In this document: one piece after another, positions 13,798 through 21,844 of the stretch
How positions within the stretch are numbered: the stretch's first letter is position 1
Layout of the letters: each line of letters opens with the position of its first letter
Assembly (NCBI GenBank): GCA_003482885.1
Contig: DMXN01000007.1
Span: forward strand, 62,317 to 92,393
Origin: Candidatus Moraniibacteriota bacterium
GTDB taxonomy: Bacteria; Patescibacteriota; Minisyncoccia; Moranbacterales; UBA2206
Direction of reading: 5' to 3'
DNA length: 30,077 bases
Notes under the pieces: model-generated
Database searches by the model: none
Seen by the model: only the letters and a program-made list of their open reading frames with translations
What the model was told of the DNA's origin: nothing
Made by a program: the position numbers and the translations under genes

Positions 13798-15801
13798 TTA
13801 CGCGATAGAAATCGGGTCAATATCTATAATCCATCCATTGGGTAATGATTTTAAAATTGTTAGAATTTTTTCGCAATTCGCTTCGCCGGCTGGCGGATTG
13901 GATCTTAAAATTATTTGCCGGCGATGCTTCCCCCGCGCTTTCGGCGCGAAGCAATCCGACGGTTCGCTTATTTTAAATTTACTTTTAATACTAACCAAAA
14001 AATTATATACTCTTTTCGTTTCCATAATAACTTTATTTTGATTATAGCCTTGAAACAGCAACTTGGCAATTTTTCCGAAAGGCGGATAATTCAATGGTTT
14101 TCGATCGGATATTTCTTTTTCATAAAAAGACAAGTAATCTTTTTCGACAATCAATTTTAATAATTTATTTTCCGGATGATAAGTTTGAATAATTACTGCG
14201 CCGGGAAATTTAGCGCCCGGTCGGGAAACTCGACCGGATAATTGAACCAGATCTTGCCATGCTTTTTCTTCGGCACGAAAATCAGGAATCGTAAATGAGT
14301 TATCCGCGTCGATAATTCCAACCAATGATAGTTTTGGCAAATCCCAGCCCTTTGCGATCATTTGCGTTCCGATCAAGATATCGATTTTGCCTTGCGAAAA
14401 TTGATCGTAAGTATATTTTTGAAAATCTTTTTCTTTGGTTTTTTCCGAATCGATGCGCAAAATTCTCGCGTTCGGAAAAAAACCGGCAACTTCTTTTTCT
14501 ACTTTTTGCGTTCCCAATCCAATATTTTTAAATTCAATTCCCTTGCATTTGAAACAATTGGGAATCACGGAAGAAATAAAAGCGCAATGAACGCATTTAT
14601 ATTCTCCGGAATTGACATAAACCAAAGCGCGATCACATTTGGGACATTTGAGCGCGGTTTTGCAATTCTTGCAAACGGAAAAATTGCTCATTCCTTGGCG
14701 GTTGATAAATAAAATAGTTTGCAAATTATTTTTCAACGCATAAGCGATTTCGCTTTTCAGTTTCTTGGAAATGCAGGAATAATTTTTTACCCATCTTTCC
14801 TTTTTCATATCAACAAGAATAATATTAGATGGCGGTGTTTTTTTAAAATCCAAGTTGAGAGCGGGAATTTCTAAAAAATTATAATTTTTATTTTGCGCTT
14901 TATAAAAAGATTCTACTCTAGGCGTGGCTGATCCGAAAATAATTTTGCTTTTATGCAATTCGGCTAATTTTTCCGCCACAGTTCTAGCGTCATAGCGCGG
15001 ATTCATGTCCCATTGCTTGAAAGACATATCCTGTTCTTCGTCAATTACAATCAGCGTCAATTTTAAAAAAGGCGCGAAAACAGCCATTCTAGTGCCAATA
15101 ATAATTTTTGCTTCGCCGGATTTTATCCTCAGCCAATTGGCGAAAAATTCGCCCTTGGATAAATTACTGCTCAAAAGCGCGATTTCCTTTTCGGGAAAAT
15201 AAACGCCGTATCTTTCCAATGCTTGCGGCGTCAAAGTCTTTTCCGGAACCAAAATCAAAAATTGATTTTTCGGATTTTGTTTTTTTAATTTCAAGATTGC
15301 GTGAATATAAACTTCGGTTTTTCCCGAACCGGCCGGACCGAATAATAAAAATTTTGAATTATTTTTTTTTGTAATTTTATCAACCACGCTTGTCTGTTCT
15401 TTAGTTAAAGTTATTTTTTTTGTATTTTGTATTTTTTGATCATTGCTCGCTACTCGCTGTTTTTTGCTTTTCGTTCTTTTCGCCACAAAACTTTTCATTA
15501 CAATTCCCAATGAAACGATATAGTATTCGGAAATATATTTCGCCAGTTCGAGTTGGTTTTTGGTGAGAAAATTTTTCTCCAAAACTTTGTCGATTTTTTT
15601 GAGAGTTATTCCGCCAACGCGAGTAAAATCATTTTTATTTTCAATAACAACGCCTTCCACTTTCTTTTTGAAAAGCGGAACACTGACAAGCGAACCTTTC
15701 GGCAATTTTTCGTCCGCCAGATAATAAAAAAATGGCTCGCGGGAAAGCGGAATTTTAACCAGAGGGACAACGCTCGAAATTGTTTTGTTTTCGCTTGGCA
15801 T
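13798..15801 (-). CDS. priA: primosomal protein N' (PriA helicase)
   Basis: The protein has 667 residues. The N-terminal 3'-DNA-binding domain is at about 1-110. The helicase core has Walker A LFGPAGSGKTEVY, Walker B/DEEQ box VIDEEQDMSF, GSATPR and the GTQMIAKGWD motif. The zinc region holds four cysteine pairs (CKNC, CPKC, CVHC, CFKC), binding two zinc ions. The C-terminal domain ends with the family signature GWIIDIDPIS. PriA reloads the replisome at stalled forks. The DNA for residues of about 610-640 (13880-13970) is markedly GC-rich and full of inverted repeats compared with the rest of the gene, yet still codes for a family-like APKARGKHRRQIILRS. It is the first gene of the priA-def-fmt-rhodanese operon. 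Confidence 0.95.
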   Translation of the reverse strand: MPSENKTISSVVPLVKIPLSREPFFYYLADEKLPKGSLVSVPLFKKKVEGVVIENKNDFTRVGGITLKKIDKVLEKNFLTKNQLELAKYISEYYIVSLGIVMKSFVAKRTKSKKQRVASNDQKIQNTKKITLTKEQTSVVDKITKKNNSKFLLFGPAGSGKTEVYIHAILKLKKQNPKNQFLILVPEKTLTPQALERYGVYFPEKEIALLSSNLSKGEFFANWLRIKSGEAKIIIGTRMAVFAPFLKLTLIVIDEEQDMSFKQWDMNPRYDARTVAEKLAELHKSKIIFGSATPRVESFYKAQNKNYNFLEIPALNLDFKKTPPSNIILVDMKKERWVKNYSCISKKLKSEIAYALKNNLQTILFINRQGMSNFSVCKNCKTALKCPKCDRALVYVNSGEYKCVHCAFISSVIPNCFKCKGIEFKNIGLGTQKVEKEVAGFFPNARILRIDSEKTKEKDFQKYTYDQFSQGKIDILIGTQMIAKGWDLPKLSLVGIIDADNSFTIPDFRAEEKAWQDLVQLSGRVSRPGAKFPGAVIIQTYHPENKLLKLIVEKDYLSFYEKEISDRKPLNYPPFGKIAKLLFQGYNQNKVIMETKRVYNFLVSIKSKFKISEPSDCFAPKARGKHRRQIILRSNPPAGEANCEKILTILKSLPNGWIIDIDPISIA

Positions 15802-15807
15802 AATCCT

Positions 15808-15836
15808 ATTTTACCAGTTTATGAATACCGCGACAA
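15808..15836 (-). promoter_or_regulatory. priA operon promoter, probably leaderless
   Basis: On the minus strand, the -35 TTGTCG (15836-15831) and -10 TAAAAT (15813-15808) are 17 bases apart. The start codon of priA begins at 15801, 6 bases past the -10 box, so transcription would start at or next to the ATG. Confidence 0.5.
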
Positions 15837-15890
15837 ATGATTGATTTTAAATAAAAAGTGGGCTAAAATGAATTTATATGAAACTAAAAA

Positions 15891-15930
15891 TTGACGGGAT
15901 AAAGTCTTAATGTTAGATTATCATTATAAT
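15891..15930 (+). promoter_or_regulatory. possible promoter of the second R-M locus
   Basis: TTGACG (15891-15896) is followed after 17 bases by TAGATT (15914-15919), and a perfect TATAAT lies at 15925-15930 without a well-placed -35. Either could drive the genes from 15949 on. The divergent priA promoter is about 55 bases away; the 15802-15948 interval otherwise holds nothing I recognise. Confidence 0.35.
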
Positions 15931-16002
15931 AAGTTTTAAATTTATTTTATGCAAACACGAAATATCATCAAAAAAATCGAAAAGAATAATTAAGAAAATG
16001 GC

Positions 16003-16083
16003 ATGAAAAATTCACTCCTATACGAATTGCCGAGAATTGTGGATGAGGGGAAGAAAGAGGTTGAGAAAATTTTAAGAACATAG
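16003..16083 (+). pseudogene. short ORF upstream of the methyltransferase, possibly an R-M gene remnant
   Basis: The 26 codons starting MKNSLLYELPRIVDEGKKEV end two bases before the methyltransferase start at 16086, so translation could be coupled. The sequence looks like the beginning of a longer protein and has a real-protein character. From memory it resembles the N-terminus of some adenine-methyltransferase-like proteins, but I cannot confirm that. A 14-codon ORF (15949-15993) precedes it. Either may be a leader peptide or a truncated gene. Confidence 0.35.
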
Positions 16084-16085
16084 AT

Positions 16086-17555
16086 ATGTTAAATATGAAT
16101 GCAATAATAAAAAAACAAAATGGGGTTGTTTTTACTCCCGAGCGGGTAGTTGATTTTATGGTGAACGAGGTTTTTAGCGGACGAAAAATTACTGGAAAAG
16201 AAAAAATATTAGATGCCGGTTGTGGCGAAGGGATTTTTGCCGTCAGCGCGGCTCGGAAGCTTGCAAAATTATCAGGCAAGAGAATAAACAAAGTTATAGA
16301 AGAAAATATTTATTTTACCGATATATCGGAAGAATATATTGAAAAAACCAAAGAAAATTTGCAAAAATTATCAAAAAATAAAATCACAAACTATAATGCG
16401 ATAACAGATGATTTTTGTTTTCATAATTTTAATGAAAAATTTGATTTTATAATCGGCAATCCGCCTTATGTTCGCATCCAAAATCTTAACGGCAGAAAAG
16501 ATTTATTACAAAAGAATTTCATTACCGCTTCTAACGGAGCGATTGACTTATACTTCTGTTTCTTTGAACAGGCGTTAAAATTACTAAAAGAAAAAGGTGG
16601 AATTTCTTTTATCACTCCTAACTCTCATTTTTATTCGGCAGCGGGAAAAAATTTGCGTAATTTATTATTGCCGCGTTTAACAAAAATAGTCAATTTTGAC
16701 CACTTTCAAATTTTCAAAGATGTCACTGCTTATACCGCAATAACATTTTTACAAAAAGAAAATCATGATAATTTTCTGTATGCCGAAAATTTTAAAAATG
16801 ATTTTGAAAATTTGAAATACAAAAAAATACCTTCTGAAAACATGAAACTCTCGCGGTGGGAATTTTTTGACGAAAAATATTCAAAAAAAATAAACGAACT
16901 GAATAAAAAATATTCCGTACTTGGAGAAGTTGCAGATATCCATTATGGAATAGCCACACTCAAAGATGATTTGTATATTTTTTCACCGGATAAAAACAAT
17001 GGAAATTATTTTTATTTGAATAATTTTAAAATAGAAAAGAATTTATGCGTTCCGATAATTAAAGCATCTATATATAAAGGAAAAAATCAAAATCTTTTTC
17101 TGATTTTTCCCTATAAAAATGAAAAAATAATTCCGCATAAAATTTTCAAAGAAAATTATCCGGAAGCGTATAAATATTTTATTTTCCATAAAGATATCCT
17201 TGGGATGAGAGATAAAGGAGGTGGCAAGAATTACGAAGAATTTTACGCCTTTGGAAGAAATCAGGGCTTAAAAACAAGTTTTGGCAAAAAAATTATAACC
17301 AGCACGATGAATATCGCGCCACGGTTTTATGTGATTGAAGATGAAAAATCCAGTTTTTATGCCGGTTACTGCATTAAGCCGAGAAAAAAAATTAATCTTT
17401 ATGAATTGTGCGATGTTCTAAATTCTAAATCAATGAAAGAGCATATTGATTCAGTTTCAAAAAGCTATCGCGGAGGATATAAGTCATATGCGAAAAGCTT
17501 TATAAAAGATTTTGTGCACCCGCAATTTTACAAAATTCAACCAGCATTATTTTAA
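16086..17555 (+). CDS. Eco57I/TaqI-type N6-adenine DNA methyltransferase
   Basis: The protein has 489 residues. GVVFTPERVVDFMV (13-26) is the N-terminal element typical of gamma-type adenine methylases. SAM-binding motif I is DAGCGEG (43-49), and catalytic motif IV is NPPY (125-128, in FIIGNPPYVRI). The C-terminal half (about 285-480; VADIHYGIATLKDDLYIF onward) resembles the TaqI-like specificity domain that reads the target site. It should methylate adenine in a short recognition sequence and protect it from the nuclease encoded next (start 17574, 18 bases downstream). The in-frame ATG four codons later is an alternative start. Confidence 0.88.
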   Translation: MLNMNAIIKKQNGVVFTPERVVDFMVNEVFSGRKITGKEKILDAGCGEGIFAVSAARKLAKLSGKRINKVIEENIYFTDISEEYIEKTKENLQKLSKNKITNYNAITDDFCFHNFNEKFDFIIGNPPYVRIQNLNGRKDLLQKNFITASNGAIDLYFCFFEQALKLLKEKGGISFITPNSHFYSAAGKNLRNLLLPRLTKIVNFDHFQIFKDVTAYTAITFLQKENHDNFLYAENFKNDFENLKYKKIPSENMKLSRWEFFDEKYSKKINELNKKYSVLGEVADIHYGIATLKDDLYIFSPDKNNGNYFYLNNFKIEKNLCVPIIKASIYKGKNQNLFLIFPYKNEKIIPHKIFKENYPEAYKYFIFHKDILGMRDKGGGKNYEEFYAFGRNQGLKTSFGKKIITSTMNIAPRFYVIEDEKSSFYAGYCIKPRKKINLYELCDVLNSKSMKEHIDSVSKSYRGGYKSYAKSFIKDFVHPQFYKIQPALF

Positions 17556-17573
17556 TTAAATTAATAAAAATCA

Positions 17574-18260
17574 ATGAGTAAAATACAGGATAATTTTTTA
17601 TTGGCAATCAATAAATCCTTTGCTGCTTATAATAAAAAAGGCGGAGCGAGAAGTTCTAAGAAATTAGTGCCAATTCATAAATTTTTAGCAGAAACTGTTT
17701 TAAGTAAATTAAACAAAGGATTTTCAATAAAATCACTAGGCGTTGGCGATAGCAAGGAAGCGGTATTTATTGGAAAATATTATCCAAAGAAGCTTGATAT
17801 TACAGTGCTGAAAAATAATAAAATAGTTGCTACTATAAGTTTTAAATTTATCACTTCGAATTATAAGCAAAATGCTAATAATTATTTTGAACAACTAATG
17901 GGAGAAGCCGCGAATATCAGAAGAAGAAACATCGGCTTTGCTCATTTCGTAGTATTCAGAGGAGAAACTCCATATTTTTCAAAGAATAAAAATAATTTGC
18001 GCGGTAAAGAAATAAAAACGGAAATAATCAAAGAAAAGGATTTGCAAAAATATATAAAACTTTTTAAAGATTTGGATTTTCCGCATAAGCCTGATCTTTT
18101 GGGAATATGTCTTTTGGATTTTGATAAAAATAAAAAATCAAAAGTCATCAACTCGAAAAATTTTGATTTTTCCAACGAAACTAAAGAATTTTTGAAAAAT
18201 GAATTTTCATTGGATAAATTTTTAGAAAAATTTATCCATCTTGTGAATTTAAAAAGCTAA
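17574..18260 (+). CDS. type II restriction endonuclease (PD-(D/E)XK-like)
   Basis: The protein has 228 residues. A candidate PD-(D/E)XK core lies at about 60-95: GVGDSKEAVF with E62, then PKKLDITV with D75, then ATISFKFITSNY with K91 (S89-x-K91 in place of the usual E-x-K). The following KQNANNYFEQLMGEAANIR stretch is the kind of conserved helix seen in several type II endonucleases. Position right behind a dedicated methyltransferase is the main support for the call. The recognition site cannot be deduced. The genes are small and end-to-end, so the pair probably moved as a unit. Confidence 0.75.
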   Translation: MSKIQDNFLLAINKSFAAYNKKGGARSSKKLVPIHKFLAETVLSKLNKGFSIKSLGVGDSKEAVFIGKYYPKKLDITVLKNNKIVATISFKFITSNYKQNANNYFEQLMGEAANIRRRNIGFAHFVVFRGETPYFSKNKNNLRGKEIKTEIIKEKDLQKYIKLFKDLDFPHKPDLLGICLLDFDKNKKSKVINSKNFDFSNETKEFLKNEFSLDKFLEKFIHLVNLKS

Positions 18261-18330
18261 ATAAATTCAATGAGTAATAATAATAAAATAATATTCCGAA
18301 AAAGATACTAAAAAATAACGATTATATAAA

Positions 18331-18873
18331 ATGAAACGAAAAATCTATATCAATATAAATATCGCCGCTAGGGTCAAAAGAAGACTGGCGAAAACCGTTG
18401 AGAAATGGCAGAGTTTGCCGGTGAAATGGACAAAAGAAGAAAACCTGCATATCGCGCTGATTTTTCTCGGCTATATCGACAACGATGTGGTTTTCGATGT
18501 TTGCCGGAAAATTCGCAAGGCGACAGAAAATATGGAGATTTTCGATTTGGAATTTGAAAAAATATATTTGGCTCCCGACAATAATAATTCGCAAGAATTT
18601 CGCGTGACGGGAAAAGCCAGCGAGAAATTAAAAAATCTTCGCGAGACAATTGAAAAAGAGTTGGATATTTTTACCGCGCCGAAAAAAGCTTTCTCTCCGC
18701 ACATTACGCTGGGAAAAATCAGAAAAGAAAAATGGAAAGAATTAAAAATCAAACCGGAAATCAGCGAAAAATCCTCTTTTTCTGTCGGCGTTGAATCAGT
18801 TGATATTATGGCCAGTCATTTCGAAGGAGGAAAAAATGATTTTGTTTTGATTAAAAGTTGTCCATTAAAATAA
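18331..18873 (+). CDS. thpR: RNA 2',3'-cyclic phosphodiesterase (2'-5' RNA ligase family)
   Basis: The protein has 180 residues, the family's length. It belongs to the 2H phosphoesterases. The first motif is LHIALIFLG with H40, where the usual Thr/Ser two places later is Ala. The second is SPHITLGKI with H124 and T126 intact. The family opens 2',3'-cyclic phosphates on RNA ends. The Ala in motif one may weaken activity. The preceding 18261-18330 holds a 13-codon ATG frame (18270) that I do not regard as a gene. Confidence 0.85.
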   Translation: MKRKIYININIAARVKRRLAKTVEKWQSLPVKWTKEENLHIALIFLGYIDNDVVFDVCRKIRKATENMEIFDLEFEKIYLAPDNNNSQEFRVTGKASEKLKNLRETIEKELDIFTAPKKAFSPHITLGKIRKEKWKELKIKPEISEKSSFSVGVESVDIMASHFEGGKNDFVLIKSCPLK

Positions 18874-18877
18874 AACT

Positions 18878-19708
18878 ATGAATCAATTTTCTATTTTAAA
18901 CATACGCGTTGACAATCTTTCCCAGAAAGAAATACTTGAAAAAGTGGAAAATTTTTTATGTAGAAATATTTTTCATCAAATCGCCACTGTCAATCCGGAA
19001 TTTATTTTGGAAGCGCAAAAAAATGTTGAATTTAAAAATATTCTTAATAATTGCGATTTGAATGTCGCCGACGGCTTTGGAATAAAACTGGCTTTTTGGA
19101 GATATGGCCGGCATCTGAAAACTAGAATGGCCGGCGCGGATTTAATGCTAGAAATTTTAAAAATAGCTCAAGAAAAAAATCTGAAAATATTTTTAGCCGC
19201 AAACAAAGATGGTTTAAGCAATTTCGAAGAAACAAAAAAAGCAATTTTGAAAATTTATCCGAATCTAGAAATAACGGGTGCTGATTTAGAAAAAAATAAA
19301 AAGCAGGTTCAAGTGTCCCGCTTGAACCTTGAAGTTCTGGAAAAGCTCAATGCAAATACTAAGCAAGAATTAAAAAAGGATTTTGCTGAATTAATTAATT
19401 CCTCAGAAATAAATGGTTCAGGCGAGACGCCTGAACCTGCTGATATAATTTTCTGCAATTTCGGCGCGCCGTGTCAAGAAAAATTTCTGCACTCGCTAAA
19501 AAACGCAAAAGATAGTAAAATAAAGTTGGCAATGGGAGTGGGTGGAAGTTTTGATTTCTTGACCGGAAAAATAAAACGCGCGCCGGTTTTTATAAGAAAA
19601 ATAGGCCTAGAATGGCTTTGGCGATTTATTTTAGAACCCAAATACAGATTAAAAAGAATCTGGAACGCGACAGCAGTTTTTACAATTAAAATAATTTTTA
19701 ATATTTAA
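18878..19708 (+). CDS. WecG/TagA/CpsF family glycosyltransferase with in-frame repeat insertion
   Basis: The protein has 276 residues, against about 240 for the family. It transfers an N-acetylmannosamine-type sugar onto a lipid-linked sugar in cell-surface polymer synthesis. Family blocks seen are ATVNPEFILEA (37-47), VADGFGIK (63-70), RMAGADLM (83-90), NFGAPCQEKFL (194-204), MGVGGSFDFLTGKIKRAP and the C-terminal GLEWLWRFILEPKYRLKR. Residues about 143-188 have no family counterpart. They are encoded by 19304-19439, which contains two perfect hairpins framed by CAGGTTCA/TGAACCTG, an in-frame insertion of palindromic repeats between two conserved blocks. The gene starts 4 bases after thpR. Confidence 0.85.
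   Translation: MNQFSILNIRVDNLSQKEILEKVENFLCRNIFHQIATVNPEFILEAQKNVEFKNILNNCDLNVADGFGIKLAFWRYGRHLKTRMAGADLMLEILKIAQEKNLKIFLAANKDGLSNFEETKKAILKIYPNLEITGADLEKNKKQVQVSRLNLEVLEKLNANTKQELKKDFAELINSSEINGSGETPEPADIIFCNFGAPCQEKFLHSLKNAKDSKIKLAMGVGGSFDFLTGKIKRAPVFIRKIGLEWLWRFILEPKYRLKRIWNATAVFTIKIIFNI
19304..19439 (+). repeat. paired palindromic (REP-like) repeats inside the wecG-like gene
   Basis: Hairpin 1 is AGGTTCAAG/CTTGAACCT (19305-19313 and 19321-19329, 9 perfect pairs, 7-base loop). Hairpin 2 is GGTTCAGGCG/CGCCTGAACC (19415-19424 and 19428-19437, 10 perfect pairs, 3-base loop). The outer ends CAGGTTCA (19304-19311) and TGAACCTG (19432-19439) are also perfect inverted repeats. The two hairpins share the GGTTCA core, so they look like a divergent REP pair. 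Confidence 0.8.
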
Positions 19709-19712
19709 TTTT

Positions 19713-19967
19713 ATGATTGAGTCAAATTTGAAAGACGAGGTTTTGAATGTTTTAAAAAGAGAATTAACCGAAGAAGAAAAACCAAAAGTCATTTCCGCGC
19801 TTGAAAATACCGAGAAGGATTTGAATGAAAAAATTGAAAGTATTATAAAAAATCTCAACGAAAAGTTAGTGAATTTGAATTATGATTATCATCTAGAAAT
19901 AGGTGATAGCTATTATCGAGATAAAATCATTAAAAAATCAATAGAAAGTTTGGTGAAAAGTTTATAA
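19713..19967 (+). CDS. small helical protein of unknown function
   Basis: The protein has 84 residues, almost entirely charged amphipathic helix (MIESNLKDEVLNVLKRELTE onward), with no signal, membrane segment or cysteine. It starts 4 bases after the wecG-like stop and ends 3 bases before alaS, so it belongs to the same transcript. The codon pattern and tight spacing support a real gene. I recognise no family. Confidence 0.65.
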   Translation: MIESNLKDEVLNVLKRELTEEEKPKVISALENTEKDLNEKIESIIKNLNEKLVNLNYDYHLEIGDSYYRDKIIKKSIESLVKSL

Positions 19968-19970
19968 TTT

Positions 19971-21716
19971 ATGCTAACCGCACGCGATCTCCGTCAAAAA
20001 TATTTAGATTTTTTTGAGTCGAAAGGGCATACGATTATTCCTTCGGCTTCTTTAGTACCGGAAAATGATCCAACCGCGCTTTTTACAACTGCCGGAATGC
20101 ATCCACTGGTGCCGTATTTAATGGGCGAAAAACATCCGGCAGGGAAGCGATTGGCAAATATTCAAAAATGTATCCGCACCAACGACATTGATGAAGTGGG
20201 CGACGCAACGCACCATACTTTTTTTGAAATGTTGGGCAATTGGTCATTGGGCGACTATTTCAAAAAAGAGTCCATTGAGATGAGTTGGGAATTTTTGACG
20301 GATAAAAAATGGTTGGGACTTTCAAGAAATAGAATCGCTGTTTCGGTTTTTGCCGGAGATAACGACGCACCTTTTGATGAAGAATCTTACAATTTATGGA
20401 AAAATATTGGGATACCGGAAAATCGAATCGCCAGATTGCCAAAAAAAAATAATTGGTGGGGACCGTCGGGCGAAACCGGACCGTGCGGATCGGATACAGA
20501 AATTTTTTATTGGGCGGGAAATAATGACAAAATTCCGACCGGTTTCAATGATGATAATAATTTATGGGTGGAAATCTGGAATAATGTTTTTATGGAATAT
20601 GACAAGCAGAAAGATGGAGCTTATAAAAAGTTGGCGCAAAAAAATGTTGATACGGGAATGGGATTGGAAAGAATTTTAGCGGCAATACACGGTTATGACG
20701 ACAACTATCGCACAGAACTTTTTTGGCCGATAATTGAGAAAATTCAAGAACTTTTCGGCAAGAATTATAATGACAATCAAAAAGAATTTCGCATAATCGC
20801 TGACCACATAAAAGCTAGTGTATTTCTGCTTTCTGATAGCATTGAGCCATCGAATAAGGATAGGGGGTATATCTTGCGTCGTTTAATCAGACGAGCCGTT
20901 GCTATTGTTTATATAAATGATAAAAATCTTGATTCAAAAAAAATTAAATCAATAGCTCGGGTGGTTTTGGATATTTATAAGGATATTTATCAAGAATTTA
21001 AACAAGAAGATAAGTGTATAGATATATTAGAAAAGCTTTCTAGGGAGATACGGAAATTTAGGACAACCATTGAAAATGGATTGAAAGAATTTAATAAGGG
21101 TGTGGATCCGTTTATTCTTTTTACGACCTATGGATTTCCCATTGAACTAACAAAAGAGTTAGCAAATGAAAAAGGCATAAAGATAGATGAAAGTGATTTT
21201 AATAAAAAATTAAAAAAACATCAAGAACTTTCCCGAACAGCTTCGGCCGGAATGTTTAAGGGCGGATTGGCGGATGAGGGCGAGATAACGACAAAATATC
21301 ATACAGCAACGCATTTGCTTTTGGCGGCGTTGCGAGAAATTTTAAAACCGGCGGAAATATACCAGAAAGGCAGTAATATAAATGCCGAAAGATTGCGGTT
21401 TGATTTTAATTATCCGGAAAAATTAACCGCGGAACATTTGAAACGAGTTGAAGATTTAGTCAATCAAAAAATTCAAGAAAAAATTCCGGTGGAAATAATC
21501 GAAATGCCGAAAAACGAAGCGATGAAAATCGCCAAAATTTCTTTCGATCCGGCCAAATACAGCGACATCGTAAAAGTCTATAAAATTAACGAATTCAGTA
21601 TTGAACTTTGCGGCGGTCCGCATGTAAAAAATACCGGCGAAATCGGAAAATTTAAAATTACAAAAGAAGAAAGCTCCTCCGCCGGAATAAGAAGAATTAA
21701 GGCAGTGGTGGAATAA
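19971..21716 (+). CDS. alaS: alanyl-tRNA synthetase, short form without C-Ala domain
   Basis: The protein has 581 residues, against about 870 for a typical bacterial enzyme. The catalytic domain (1-240) starts TARDLRQKYLDFFESKGHT and includes IRTNDIDEVGDATHHTFFEML, followed by the tRNA-binding helical domain (about 250-420, with RRLIRRAV). The editing domain keeps all four zinc-type ligands: H444 and H448 (HTATH), C547 and H551 (CGGPH). The protein ends at the close of the editing domain (SSSAGIRRIKAVVE), so the oligomerisation/C-Ala domain is absent and the stop is clean. Short AlaRS of this kind is seen in other Patescibacteria. It charges tRNA-Ala and proofreads Ser/Gly mischarging. Confidence 0.93.
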   Translation: MLTARDLRQKYLDFFESKGHTIIPSASLVPENDPTALFTTAGMHPLVPYLMGEKHPAGKRLANIQKCIRTNDIDEVGDATHHTFFEMLGNWSLGDYFKKESIEMSWEFLTDKKWLGLSRNRIAVSVFAGDNDAPFDEESYNLWKNIGIPENRIARLPKKNNWWGPSGETGPCGSDTEIFYWAGNNDKIPTGFNDDNNLWVEIWNNVFMEYDKQKDGAYKKLAQKNVDTGMGLERILAAIHGYDDNYRTELFWPIIEKIQELFGKNYNDNQKEFRIIADHIKASVFLLSDSIEPSNKDRGYILRRLIRRAVAIVYINDKNLDSKKIKSIARVVLDIYKDIYQEFKQEDKCIDILEKLSREIRKFRTTIENGLKEFNKGVDPFILFTTYGFPIELTKELANEKGIKIDESDFNKKLKKHQELSRTASAGMFKGGLADEGEITTKYHTATHLLLAALREILKPAEIYQKGSNINAERLRFDFNYPEKLTAEHLKRVEDLVNQKIQEKIPVEIIEMPKNEAMKIAKISFDPAKYSDIVKVYKINEFSIELCGGPHVKNTGEIGKFKITKEESSSAGIRRIKAVVE

Positions 21717-21724
21717 AAATTGTT

Positions 21725-21753
21725 TTGACAATTTTTTAAATAAATATTATAAT
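21725..21753 (+). promoter_or_regulatory. consensus promoter of khpA
   Basis: The -35 TTGACA (21725-21730) and -10 TATAAT (21748-21753) are both perfect with the optimal 17-base spacer, the best promoter in the window. Transcription would start near 21760, leaving a leader of about 85 bases before khpA, unusually long for this genome. Confidence 0.85.
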
Positions 21754-21774
21754 ATAGGTGAAAGTGAGAGAGTA

Positions 21775-21819
21775 ATGGCAAGGGGTCGATCTTCCAAAGC
21801 GCTCTTACTGGTAAAATAA
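21775..21819 (+). CDS. possible 14-codon upstream ORF in the khpA leader
   Basis: ATG at 21775 opens MARGRSSKALLLVK and stops at 21817-21819, 25 bases before khpA. A purine-rich GTGAGAGAG lies just before the ATG. It could be a leader peptide that senses translation, or chance. The length is too small for sequence evidence. Confidence 0.3.
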   Translation: MARGRSSKALLLVK

Positions 21820-21844
21820 TAATCTTTAATCTAGAAACACGAAA

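Noticed and set aside
18270..18311. 13-codon ATG frame between the restriction endonuclease and thpR
   Set aside because: It is very short, low-complexity (MSNNNK) and has no conserved context.
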